From: WFZT01 sp964398355
GTDB lineage: Bacteria; Hydrothermota; Hydrothermia; B15-G9; WFZT01
Direction of reading: 5' to 3'
Assembly (NCBI GenBank): GCA_964398355.1
Contig: CAYNMM010000126.1
Location: forward strand, 1-9,420
Length of the DNA stretch: 9,420 nucleotides
Both the position numbers and the translations under genes were made by a program. Position 1 is the stretch's first letter; each line of letters opens with the position of its first letter. Below the pieces are notes generated by a model. The model did no database searches and had not been told where the DNA came from. It saw only the letters and a program-made list of their open reading frames with translations. This document shows positions 1 to 7,603 of this stretch, in pieces.

Positions 1-1473
1 TCCGGTAGATGGGTTGATTTTGGCAACGAAATGTTCAGACTGAAGGACCGCAAAGGGAAAGATCATGCACTCGCGCCAACTCATGAGGAGATAATAGCTG
101 ATATTGCAAGAAATGAAATACGCTCCTACAGGGATTTACCACAAATTTGGTATCAAATACAGACAAAATTCAGAGATGAGCCCCGACCAAGGTTTGGTCT
201 GTTGCGTGTCAGGGAGTTCATCATGAAGGATTCTTATAGTCTTGACCGGGACTTCGATGGTCTCGATGTGAGCTACGAACTTCACAGAAAAGCTTATATC
301 AACATTTTTGACAGAAGTGGACTTAAATACACAATCGTTCAGGCCTCTTCAGGTCTTATGGGAGGTTCACAATCAGAGGAATTTATGGTCGTCTCTGACG
401 CGGGGGAAGACTCACTCGCTATCTGTGAAAAATGCGGCTACTCAGCGAATACCGAGGTGGCTGAGGGGAAAATTCCTGATGGAAAAGTCCCATCAAAATT
501 TAAGAAAAAAGAGAAAGTTCACACGCCGGGAATTAGAACTGTGGAAGAAGTTTCAAACTTTCTTGGTGTGGAGCCCAGAAATCTTGTAAAGAGCATACTT
601 TTTGTTGTTGAAGATAGGATGATCGCAATACTTATTCGGGGTGATTACGAGATTAATGAAGCGAAAATCATGAGGAAATTCGGGCCAACTATAAGACTGG
701 CGACTCCTGAGGAGGTGCAGAAAAGATTTGGTGTTTCGGTGGGTTTCCTTGGCCCCATCGGTCTCGGTGTTGATGAAATTTACGCTGATTACAGTGTCAA
801 AACCCTCGAGAGTGCTATTGTGGGAGCAAATGAGGATGATTACCATTTAGTCGGAGTTGACCTTCTGAACGAAGTAGATATCAAAGAATTTGGAGACTTC
901 AGAATCGTGAAAGAAGGGGACCTTTGCCCGGTTTGTGGAAATCCTTTAAAGATCAAAACCGCCCTGGAAATCGGGCATATTTTTAAACTCGGTTTAAAAT
1001 ACTCTGAGGCGCTGCACGCCTATTACATGGACAAAGATGGGAAAGAGCGTCCGATTGTTATGGGAAGTTACGGGATTGGTGTTGGAAGAATAATGGCTGC
1101 GGCGGCTGAGCTGTATGGCGATGAAAACGGACTGTCCTGGCCCATTAACATTGCCCCTTACGAAGTTGAAATCTTAGAGCTCAATTCTCCAAGGACTCGT
1201 GAAGTAGCTGAAAATCTATACAGAGGACTCCAGGAAAGTAAGATTGAGGTCATCTGGGACGATAGAGTTGCAAGTCCGGGTTTTAAATTCAAAGACGCAG
1301 ATCTTGTCGGTATTCCGCTCAGAATAGTTGTTGGTGACAGAAAAGTAAAGCAGGGATTTGTAGAGCTACAGGTGCGTCGTAATAATTCGAGAGAGGATCT
1401 AAGAATTGAAGACACCATCTCTTATGTAACAGATCTGGTCAGGAGGATGAAGAAGGAGAATGCCACTGGATAA
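1..1473 (+). CDS. proS: Prolyl-tRNA synthetase, bacterial type, 5'-truncated by the window edge
   Basis: Class II aminoacyl-tRNA synthetase that charges tRNA-Pro with proline in the cytoplasm. The frame is open from base 1. The first visible residues (SGRW, then APTHEE at about 25-30) align near residue 81 of E. coli ProS, so about 80 N-terminal residues lie outside; the ATG at base 31 is internal. Visible domains, numbered from base 1: class II motif 2 (KFRDEPRPRFG...REF, about 56-73); a Cys pair CEKC at 142-145; the inserted YbaK-like editing domain, about 175-300, with LVKS (Lys197, equivalent to the E. coli editing Lys279) and GDYEIN; a second Cys pair CPVC at 309-312; motif 3 GSYGIGVGRI at 355-364; then the C-terminal anticodon-binding domain. 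The visible 490 residues plus about 80 missing match the usual length of about 570. It overlaps rimP by 14 nt. Seen: motifs and overlap. Known: family roles. Confidence 0.97.
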   Translation, partial: SGRWVDFGNEMFRLKDRKGKDHALAPTHEEIIADIARNEIRSYRDLPQIWYQIQTKFRDEPRPRFGLLRVREFIMKDSYSLDRDFDGLDVSYELHRKAYINIFDRSGLKYTIVQASSGLMGGSQSEEFMVVSDAGEDSLAICEKCGYSANTEVAEGKIPDGKVPSKFKKKEKVHTPGIRTVEEVSNFLGVEPRNLVKSILFVVEDRMIAILIRGDYEINEAKIMRKFGPTIRLATPEEVQKRFGVSVGFLGPIGLGVDEIYADYSVKTLESAIVGANEDDYHLVGVDLLNEVDIKEFGDFRIVKEGDLCPVCGNPLKIKTALEIGHIFKLGLKYSEALHAYYMDKDGKERPIVMGSYGIGVGRIMAAAAELYGDENGLSWPINIAPYEVEILELNSPRTREVAENLYRGLQESKIEVIWDDRVASPGFKFKDADLVGIPLRIVVGDRKVKQGFVELQVRRNNSREDLRIEDTISYVTDLVRRMKKENATG

Positions 1474-1900
1474 TGAGGAAATTGAGAGAAAAGTTGAAGA
1501 AGTACTCACCCCTATTCTTGAAAGAAAGGGGTATGTACTTGTTGACATCGAATTTAAAGGCTCTGGCAGACGCCAGATTTTAAGAGTTTTTATAGATAGA
1601 CGTGAGGGTGGCATAAGCGTTTATGAGTGTGCACGGGTTTCTGAAGAGCTCTCTCTTGTTCTGGATGTTGAGGATTTTATTTCTGGACCTTATATTTTGG
1701 AAGTATCATCTCCTGGACTGGATAGAGTTCTAAGAAAAGACCGAGAGATAAACTGGGCAATAGGTAAGAATGTAAGAGTCGTAACGCTCGAGGGGGAATT
1801 TAGAGGACGACTTATTGACAACCTGGAGGATAGGATTATCCTCGATAATTTTGAGATTGAAAAAGACAAAATTTTAAAAATTCAACTTAATGAGGTGTAA
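1460..1900 (+). CDS. rimP: Ribosome maturation factor RimP
   Basis: Cytoplasmic assembly factor needed for maturation of the 30S subunit. The 146-residue product has the normal RimP length and two-domain layout. The N-terminal alpha/beta domain (about 5-90) carries LRVFIDRREGGISVYECARVS at about 41-61 and the family signature EVSSPGLDR at 81-89. The C-terminal SH3-like barrel spans about 97-146. The start at 1460 overlaps the proS end by 14 nt. An AGGAGG lies at 1441-1446, 13 nt upstream, and a closer GAAGGAG sits almost against the ATG, so initiation is probably helped by coupling to proS translation. It is followed after 2 nt by nusA, the most conserved rimP neighbour in bacteria. No odd residues were noticed. 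Confidence 0.97.
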   Translation: MPLDNEEIERKVEEVLTPILERKGYVLVDIEFKGSGRRQILRVFIDRREGGISVYECARVSEELSLVLDVEDFISGPYILEVSSPGLDRVLRKDREINWAIGKNVRVVTLEGEFRGRLIDNLEDRIILDNFEIEKDKILKIQLNEV

Positions 1901-1902
1901 GA

Positions 1903-3129
1903 ATGAATGGTGAGATTGTTGAATTAATTAACCAGATTACAAGACAGAGGAAACTGGATAGGGACTTTGTGATTGGAGCTTTGAGAGACTCCATCGCACT
2001 CGCTATCCGTAAGTCAAAGGGGATGGATTACGAGGTTGAGGTTGAAATTGATCCGAAAAAGGGTGATGTCACAGTCTGGGTTGTCAAAAAAGTGGTTGAA
2101 AAGGTCTCAGATCCCGATAGGGAAATCTCTATTGAGGAAGCCAGGAAACTAAATCCTGAGATAAAACCCGGCGATTCTGCAAGGGTCCCGGTACCTTTCA
2201 CTGACTTTGGTAGAAGTGTAGTTTATAAGATCCAGAATGTATTTCTCCAGAAGATTAGAGAGGCTGAAAAACAGCACATTTATAGGGATTTCCAGGAAAA
2301 GGTTGGCGAAATTATATCTGGAACCATCCAGAAAGTGGACAAAACGGGAGTTTATATCAGTCTTGGTAAAGCAGAGGCTATTCTTCCACCGGAGGAGCAG
2401 ATTCCCGGGGAAAAGTACAAGCAGGGTGGTTCAATTAAGGCTCTTGTACTTCGTGTCGAGGATCAGAGGAGACGTCCGCAGGTGGTACTCTCACGTACCC
2501 ACCCCGACTTTTTAAGACGACTGCTTGAATTTGAAATCCCGGAGGTCAGTGAAGGAACGGTTGAAGTAAAGGCTGTGGCAAGAATTCCAGGGAAGAGATC
2601 AAAAGTTGCGGTTCGCTCAAAAGACCCCAAGGTTGATCCCATTGGTGCCTGTATTGGGATAAGAGGCACAAGGATTCAGCCAATTGTGAAAGAACTATCA
2701 AACGAGAAAATCGATGTTATTAAATGGGACCCCGATCCCATCAGATTTACTGCACTCGCAATGTCCCCTGCAAGGGCCGAAGTGATCTATGAAGATTCAG
2801 ATAGAATCTATTTCGTGGTTGAGGATGAAAAGGTCCCGGAAGCAAAGGGTAAAGAAGCCCAGAACGTTATTCTCGCTTCTAAACTTGTGGGAAAAGAAAT
2901 AGTTGTCATACCACTCTCAGAAATGCAGCCTCCCAAGGATGCAGTTACCATTCTTGAACTTGAGGGTATAGATGAAGAAACAATTGAAAAACTGAGAAAT
3001 GCAGGTTTCTACGTGTTTAAAGACATACCGTCTCTTGCTGAGCTCGTGGCAGTTGAAGGTATCGATGAACAAACAGCCTTAAAAATCCTTGAAAAAATAG
3101 AGGAAAAGTTAGAGGAAAAAAGTAAATGA
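1903..3129 (+). CDS. nusA: Transcription termination/antitermination protein NusA
   Basis: RNA-polymerase-associated factor that modulates pausing, intrinsic termination and antitermination. Domains of the 408-residue product: RNAP-binding N-terminal domain (1-~125); S1 RNA-binding domain (~132-198, from GEIISGTIQKVDKTGVYISL); KH1 (~203-276) with the signature DPIGACIGIRGTRI at 245-258; KH2 (~277-345); and a short C-terminal helix-hairpin-helix segment (~345-403, two LEGID/VEGID-type turns). The length is between that of forms lacking the C-terminal repeats (about 350) and the E. coli form (495). An oddity is the KH2 loop, GKEA (316-319), where most NusA proteins have GxxG. GAGGTG at 1892-1897, 5 nt before the ATG, fixes the start. 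Its stop overlaps the infB start as ATGA, which implies translational coupling. Confidence 0.97.
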   Translation: MNGEIVELINQITRQRKLDRDFVIGALRDSIALAIRKSKGMDYEVEVEIDPKKGDVTVWVVKKVVEKVSDPDREISIEEARKLNPEIKPGDSARVPVPFTDFGRSVVYKIQNVFLQKIREAEKQHIYRDFQEKVGEIISGTIQKVDKTGVYISLGKAEAILPPEEQIPGEKYKQGGSIKALVLRVEDQRRRPQVVLSRTHPDFLRRLLEFEIPEVSEGTVEVKAVARIPGKRSKVAVRSKDPKVDPIGACIGIRGTRIQPIVKELSNEKIDVIKWDPDPIRFTALAMSPARAEVIYEDSDRIYFVVEDEKVPEAKGKEAQNVILASKLVGKEIVVIPLSEMQPPKDAVTILELEGIDEETIEKLRNAGFYVFKDIPSLAELVAVEGIDEQTALKILEKIEEKLEEKSK

Positions 3130-5270
3130 AAGACAAACCAAAAAAGAGGGAAGTAAAGAAGAAAAGAGTAAAAGATTTAGCCGGTCAACTTGGTTTATCC
3201 AATAAAGCATTGATCGACATGTTACATGAACTGGGATTTACCCAGGTAAAATCTCATGGAAGTATTGTAACGAAAGAAATGGAGAAGGCGGTCAGATCCG
3301 CCATATCAAGGGCAAAAAGAGAACACAGAGAAGACTTTGAGAGAAAGAAGAAAATCTGGGGCGAGGATGAAAAGAAGGATAAGCAGGAATCGAGGAGACG
3401 CCAGAAACGTTTCCAGCAGAAAGAAATAAAGGAGCGGGTATCGAGAACACTTTCAAAGATGGAGAGAGGACAGGCGAAGCCTAAACGAAAGAAGAAGATC
3501 AAGGAAACCGAGATTGAAGAGGAAGAGAAGAAAGTACTGGTGATTCCCGGTCCCCTGCCTGTTGGAGAGTTCGCTAAAATGCTTGGTGTAGAGCCAGTCG
3601 AAATCGTTGAGATGCTCTTCAAACAAGGGATCATGGCAACTATTAATCAGACCATAGATGTAGACACCATGTCAATTATTGCTGAAGAGTATGGATATGA
3701 AGTAGAGTTAAAAACTGAGGAAATTGAAGAGGTCGAGGAAGAAGAGGTCGCTGAGCTAAAACCAAGACCACCTGTCGTTACGGTTATGGGACATGTTGAC
3801 CACGGGAAGACGACTCTACTTGACTATTTGAGGAAAACAAACGTGGCTGCTCGTGAAGCTGGAGGCATAACCCAGCACATCGGTGCATATCAGGTTGAAG
3901 TGGACGGGGAAAAGATAACATTTATCGATACTCCAGGCCATGAGGCATTCACGGCTCTTCGCGCACGCGGTGCCCAGGTTACAGACATTGTAGTGCTTGT
4001 GGTAGCCGCAAATGAAGGTGTTAAGCCCCAGACTGTTGAGGCCATTAATCATGCAAAAGCGGCACGTGTTCCAATTATCGTTGCAATAAACAAAATGGAC
4101 CTTCCAGATGCAGATCCTGAGAAGGTCCGAAGAGAGTTATCAACCTATGAGCTTATTCCCGAAGAATGGGGCGGTGATACCATAATGGTCGAAATATCTG
4201 CAAAAACAGGACAGGGTGTACCTGACCTGCTGGATGCCATACTCATAAAAGCTGCAGAGCTCGACTTAAAAGCACCTTACGAAGGCAAACCGCGTGGCGT
4301 CATTCTTGAATCTGGTCTCGAAAAAGGACGTGGCCCTGTAGGTACTGTTCTCGTTCAAAAGGGTACTTTAAAGGTCGGAATGCCCTTTGTCGCCGGGACA
4401 ACCCATGGGCGTGTCAGGGCGATGTACAACGAGTTCAATCAAAGGGTTAAAGAGGCCACACCTGGAACTCCCGTGCTCGTGCAGGGCTTTGAGGAACTGC
4501 CCCACGCTGGTGACATCTTTTACGTGGTGGATTCAGATTCCCAGGCGAGAGAGATTGCAGAAGAGAAAAAACGAATCAAGAAAGAGCAACTTATCAAAGG
4601 TGAATCTGAGATAACAATAAGAAGAATTCAGGAAAAGCTCAAAGCAGGCGAATTGAAGGAATTACCCGTTATCATCAAAGCAGACAAGCAGGGTTCTCTC
4701 GAAGCAATCAGTGATATGCTCAGCAAAATGGTTTACGAGGAAGTTAGGGTCACCATCGTACATCAGGGCATCGGTGATGTCAAAGAATCCGACATCCTTC
4801 TCGCCTCAGCAGCAGAGGGAATAATCATAGCATTTAACGTGGGTGTATTTGCTGAAGCTCGTAAACTGGCAAAATCAGAGGGTGTTGTGATCAAAACTTA
4901 CAAGGTTATTTACGAGCTCTTTGATGACGTTAAAAACCTTCTTAGCTCTCTTCTTGAGCCAGAAACTATTGAGAATGTACTTGGACAGGCTGAAGTTAAA
5001 AGGGTATTCCACGTTCCAAAGATTGGAAATGTCGCCGGTTGTGTTGTTATCAATGGTGTCATTAGAAGAGACGCCAATGTTCGGATTAAGAGGGGCGATG
5101 AAATCATTTATGAAGGGAAAATCGCCTCTCTCAAACGTTTCAAAGATGACGTCAAGGAAGTCGCTGCCGGGTATGAATGCGGTATAAAGGTAGAAGGATT
5201 TGACAAGATCAAGCCCGAAGATATCATTGAGGCTTTTGAAATCAAGAAGGTGCAGAAAAAACTTGAGTGA
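3126..5270 (+). CDS. infB: Translation initiation factor IF-2
   Basis: GTPase that delivers initiator fMet-tRNA to the 30S subunit and promotes 50S joining. The 714-residue product shows: an IF2_N module (~14-60, VKDLAGQLGLSNKALIDML); a highly charged Lys/Arg/Glu linker (~60-137), likely a flexible helix; a second IF2_N-like module (~143-195, PVGEFAKMLGVEP); a Glu-rich stretch; then the G domain (~214-380). G-domain motifs are G1 GHVDHGKT 222-229, G2 GGITQHIGAY 246-255, G3 DTPGH 268-272, G4 NKMD 322-325 and G5 SAK 358-360. Domains II, III (VIIKADKQGSLEAI, ~515-528) and the C-terminal fMet-tRNA-binding IF2-C2 domain (~620-714) follow. All nucleotide-binding motifs are intact. The ATG overlaps the nusA stop by 4 nt, with AGAGGA about 10 nt upstream. 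The next gene starts on the infB stop (TGATG). Confidence 0.98.
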   Translation: MKDKPKKREVKKKRVKDLAGQLGLSNKALIDMLHELGFTQVKSHGSIVTKEMEKAVRSAISRAKREHREDFERKKKIWGEDEKKDKQESRRRQKRFQQKEIKERVSRTLSKMERGQAKPKRKKKIKETEIEEEEKKVLVIPGPLPVGEFAKMLGVEPVEIVEMLFKQGIMATINQTIDVDTMSIIAEEYGYEVELKTEEIEEVEEEEVAELKPRPPVVTVMGHVDHGKTTLLDYLRKTNVAAREAGGITQHIGAYQVEVDGEKITFIDTPGHEAFTALRARGAQVTDIVVLVVAANEGVKPQTVEAINHAKAARVPIIVAINKMDLPDADPEKVRRELSTYELIPEEWGGDTIMVEISAKTGQGVPDLLDAILIKAAELDLKAPYEGKPRGVILESGLEKGRGPVGTVLVQKGTLKVGMPFVAGTTHGRVRAMYNEFNQRVKEATPGTPVLVQGFEELPHAGDIFYVVDSDSQAREIAEEKKRIKKEQLIKGESEITIRRIQEKLKAGELKELPVIIKADKQGSLEAISDMLSKMVYEEVRVTIVHQGIGDVKESDILLASAAEGIIIAFNVGVFAEARKLAKSEGVVIKTYKVIYELFDDVKNLLSSLLEPETIENVLGQAEVKRVFHVPKIGNVAGCVVINGVIRRDANVRIKRGDEIIYEGKIASLKRFKDDVKEVAAGYECGIKVEGFDKIKPEDIIEAFEIKKVQKKLE

Positions 5271-5551
5271 TGCTGATTGGGTTGCTTGAGGTCGAACTTT
5301 ACATTCCAAATTGTACTTCTTTGAAGGAGAAGAGATTCGTTCTTAAAAGTTTAAAAACAAAACTTAGGAACAAGTTTAATATTTCTATAACAGAGACCGA
5401 TGGGCATGATCTGTGGCAGAGAGCCAGGATAAGTATTGTCACAGTTTCTAATGATGGAGCAAGCGCAAATTCCACACTTTCAAAGGTGGTTAATTTTATC
5501 GATGCCGATAGAAGGGTTCAGGTCCTTGATTACAAACTTTCTTTCAGGTGA
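5270..5551 (+). CDS. ylxP: YlxP-like DUF503 family protein
   Basis: Small conserved protein of the DUF503 family (YlxP in Bacillus), usually encoded between infB and rbfA. Its biochemical function is not firmly established; its position suggests a role linked to ribosome assembly or translation. The 93-residue product has the family's normal length and hallmarks: an N-terminal strand MLIGLLEVELYIP, the SLKEKR motif (~18-23), a middle ETDGHDLWQRA segment (~43-53), a VSNDGA turn and an acidic/basic C-terminal end. The ATG at 5270 shares one base with the infB stop (TGATG), typical of coupling. A GTG at 5267 is possible, but family members start at the MxIG sequence. No clear Shine-Dalgarno lies at normal spacing, which again fits reinitiation from infB. 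Confident family call, function open. Confidence 0.93.
   Translation: MLIGLLEVELYIPNCTSLKEKRFVLKSLKTKLRNKFNISITETDGHDLWQRARISIVTVSNDGASANSTLSKVVNFIDADRRVQVLDYKLSFR
5546..5550 (+). promoter_or_regulatory. Ribosome binding site deciding the ptsH start
   Basis: AGGTG lies 6 nt upstream of the ATG at 5557. The alternative in-frame GTG at 5548 lies inside this motif and has no purine-rich site upstream. The ATG also puts the active-site histidine at residue 15, as in standard HPr, so 5557 is the better start. Confidence 0.7.
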
Positions 5552-5556
5552 ATGCA

Positions 5557-5823
5557 ATGTACGAGAAAACGGTGAAAATACCAAATAAACTTGGGATTCA
5601 CGCCAGACCGGCGCAACAATTTGCAAACCTTGCATCAAAATTTAAATCAGAAATATCTGTTGAGAAGGATGGAAATATAGCAAATGGGAAAAGCATTCTT
5701 GGACTTTTGATGCTTGTTGCCGATTATGGTTCAGAAATAACAATTAGAGCGGAGGGGCCAGATGAGCAGGAGGCAGTTGAAGCACTCGCAAAATTGGTGG
5801 AGGACGGTTTTGGAGAAGAATAG
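5557..5823 (+). CDS. ptsH: Phosphocarrier protein HPr
   Basis: Small cytoplasmic phosphocarrier that receives phosphate from Enzyme I and passes it to EIIA domains or regulatory targets. From the ATG at 5557 the protein is 88 residues, the standard HPr size. The active-site sequence NKLGIHARPA puts the phosphorylated histidine exactly at His15, with Arg17 next to it. The second signature, NGKSILGLLML at 43-53, has Ser46, the residue phosphorylated by HPr kinase/phosphorylase in Firmicutes and many other bacteria. The C-terminal half (AEGPDEQEAVEALAKLVEDGF) matches the HPr helix 3 consensus. It starts 5 nt after ylxP, where rbfA is often found, and overlaps ptsI by 14 nt. Both phosphorylation sites are intact, so it should work as a phosphocarrier. 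No EII gene or hprK is visible in the window. Confidence 0.97.
   Translation: MYEKTVKIPNKLGIHARPAQQFANLASKFKSEISVEKDGNIANGKSILGLLMLVADYGSEITIRAEGPDEQEAVEALAKLVEDGFGEE
5751..5755 (+). promoter_or_regulatory. Alternative upstream ribosome binding site for ptsI
   Basis: GGAGG lies 6 nt before an ATG at 5762 that is in frame with ptsI. Using it would add 16 residues (starting MSRRQLKH) and overlap ptsH by 62 nt. The extra residues have no counterpart in Enzyme I as I know the family, and the stretch is also coding for HPr (AEGP), so chance is likely. Confidence 0.3.
5799..5803 (+). promoter_or_regulatory. Ribosome binding site for ptsI (TTG start)
   Basis: GGAGG, within GGTGGAGGA, sits 6 nt upstream of the TTG at 5810 in the ptsI frame. 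This start places the conserved KGIPISPG strand about 11 residues from the N-terminus, close to its position in known Enzyme I proteins, and gives a modest 14 nt overlap with ptsH. Confidence 0.6.
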
Positions 5824-7603
5824 AGAAGAAAAAAGATTTAAGGGAATTCCAATATCACCCGGTATTTTTATCGGGAAGGCCGCACCTTTTATTGGTGAAA
5901 AGTTTGCAATCTCCACCAAAAAAATAAAAGAAGGTGAAATAGAGGGACAGATAAAACTTTTTAAAGAAGCCATTGAGAAGACAAAGAAAACCCTCGTGAG
6001 CATGACAGACAGACTCGATGACCGTCTCAGATCCATCCTTGAGCCGCAAATCAGGATTATAGACGACAATACCTTCTACGAGAAAGTGATCAAGATGATC
6101 CGTGACGAGAGACGATTTGCCGAATATGCTGTCAAAAGGATCATCGAAGACTACGCCATCAGAATGGAGTATCTTGCGAAGGATGAATACATCAAGGAGA
6201 GGGCAAGGGAACTTCGACAGATTGCAGACCTGATTATCAAAAATATGAGAGAATCCAGCCCTACAAAATTTCATCTCGATGAGAAGGATATACTCGTTGC
6301 ATACGATTTATCGGTGGCAGACGCAATCAGACTGATGAATAGCCGGGTGAACGCAATCGTACTCGAAGATGGTGGGAAAACCTCCCATACAGCTATCATC
6401 GTCAAAGACTTCAGGATACCCGCTGTCTTCGGGGTAAAAGGTATATTGAAGGAAGCAGAAGATGAAACCCCTATGATTGTTGACGGTACCCGCGGGCTCG
6501 TCTTCCTGTATCCATCTGAAACTACGATTGAATATTACAATAAGATTCAAAATGAATTTCAGGCATTTACCGAAGGACTCCTGAAAATAAAAGATGAGAT
6601 GTCCATTACAAAAGACGGACACGCAGTCTCTCTTTTCGTCAACATTGATTTTCCGGAAGAGGTAAAGTCATTAGAAGTTTCCGGCAAGTGTGGTATAGGT
6701 CTTTTCAGAACAGAGATTATCTTCGAAAGATTTAAGCACGATGAGGAAAGACAGTATGAAATTTACACAGAAATAGCGAGAGAAGTTTATCCTAACCCTG
6801 TGATCATCAGGGTGTTTGACGTTGGAGCAGATAAGTTTGGGCTTGGAGAATTGAACGGTATAATAGAGCAAAATCCCTTCCTGGGGGTAAGAGGGATCAG
6901 AGCACTTCTTAAACATCAGGATATTTTTGAAATACAGCTCAGGGCTATTCTTAGAGCTCATAGAGATGTTGGGAACATCAAAATCATGCTCCCCATGGTC
7001 AGCCTGGTTGAAGAGGTTGAGGAATCTTACGAGATATTAACTGAGGTTTCCAGAAGTCTGGAAAAGAAGTTCGGGGACAAATTCCCGATTCCAAAATTCG
7101 GAATTATGGTGGAAACACCCGCCTCGGCTATCATGGCTGATAAATTTGCCGGTTTCGTCGACTTTTTCAGCATAGGAACAAACGATCTGACACAGTATAC
7201 ACTCGCAGTTGATAGAAAAAATACAAATGTTTCAGAAATTTACAATCATCTCCATCCATCTATTTTGAGGCTGATCAAACAGGTTGTGGAAATTGGACAT
7301 GAAAATAATATTCTTGTAGAAGTCTGCGGAGAACTTGCATCTGATCCCTACGGTGTACCTATTCTTCTTGGCCTTGGCGTTGACGGGCTATCGGTAACCC
7401 CGTCGAGCCTCCTCGAAACGAAGGAGCTGATAAGACGTCTCTCATACGAGGAAATAAAACCGATTGTAAAAGATGTTCTTGAAAGCTCCACTGCTGATGA
7501 GGTAAGATATATCATCGGTGAGCTTTTGAAAGAGAAGTTCCCGGAGGTTGTAAAATTCATTATTTCACCGGATAGGAACTTCAACGGAGGTTATTATGAT
7601 TAA
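5810..7603 (+). CDS. ptsI: PEP-protein phosphotransferase, PTS Enzyme I
   Basis: Cytoplasmic enzyme that autophosphorylates from phosphoenolpyruvate and transfers the phosphate to HPr. From the TTG at 5810 it has 597 residues, near the family's usual 570-580. The N-terminal HPr-binding helical domain and swivelling phosphohistidine domain carry GGKTSHTAI with the active His at about 193. The C-terminal PEP-binding TIM barrel carries GIGLFRTE (~295-302), RVFDVGADK (~334-342), GIMVETPAS (~431-439), FFSIGTNDLTQYTLAVDR (~453-470) and VCGELASDP with the acid Cys at about 506. All catalytic signatures are present. The start is uncertain: an ATG at 5762 also has a GGAGG, but would overlap ptsH by 62 nt. 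The gene directly follows ptsH, as is usual, and its last 8 nt overlap the next gene. A relative such as PEP synthase or PPDK is excluded by length and domain order. Confidence 0.96.
   Translation: MEKNREEKRFKGIPISPGIFIGKAAPFIGEKFAISTKKIKEGEIEGQIKLFKEAIEKTKKTLVSMTDRLDDRLRSILEPQIRIIDDNTFYEKVIKMIRDERRFAEYAVKRIIEDYAIRMEYLAKDEYIKERARELRQIADLIIKNMRESSPTKFHLDEKDILVAYDLSVADAIRLMNSRVNAIVLEDGGKTSHTAIIVKDFRIPAVFGVKGILKEAEDETPMIVDGTRGLVFLYPSETTIEYYNKIQNEFQAFTEGLLKIKDEMSITKDGHAVSLFVNIDFPEEVKSLEVSGKCGIGLFRTEIIFERFKHDEERQYEIYTEIAREVYPNPVIIRVFDVGADKFGLGELNGIIEQNPFLGVRGIRALLKHQDIFEIQLRAILRAHRDVGNIKIMLPMVSLVEEVEESYEILTEVSRSLEKKFGDKFPIPKFGIMVETPASAIMADKFAGFVDFFSIGTNDLTQYTLAVDRKNTNVSEIYNHLHPSILRLIKQVVEIGHENNILVEVCGELASDPYGVPILLGLGVDGLSVTPSSLLETKELIRRLSYEEIKPIVKDVLESSTADEVRYIIGELLKEKFPEVVKFIISPDRNFNGGYYD

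Noticed and set aside
31..33. ATG at base 31 as the start of proS
   Set aside because: The frame is open to base 1 and the residues before the ATG (SGRWVDFGNE) match conserved ProS sequence, so the gene begins outside the window.
3254..3634. A 126-codon minus-strand open frame opposite the charged linker of IF2, rich in Ser and Phe
   Set aside because: Ser/Phe-rich antisense frames are expected opposite Lys/Glu-rich coding (AAG/GAA repeats); there is no independent support.
4875..5309. A 144-codon minus-strand open frame across the end of infB
   Set aside because: Lies opposite the conserved IF2 C-terminal domain, resembles no family, and would cross a coupled gene junction.
5855..6274. A 139-codon minus-strand open frame opposite the start of ptsI
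   Set aside because: Composition is that of a complement of the Enzyme I coding sequence; no family signature was seen.
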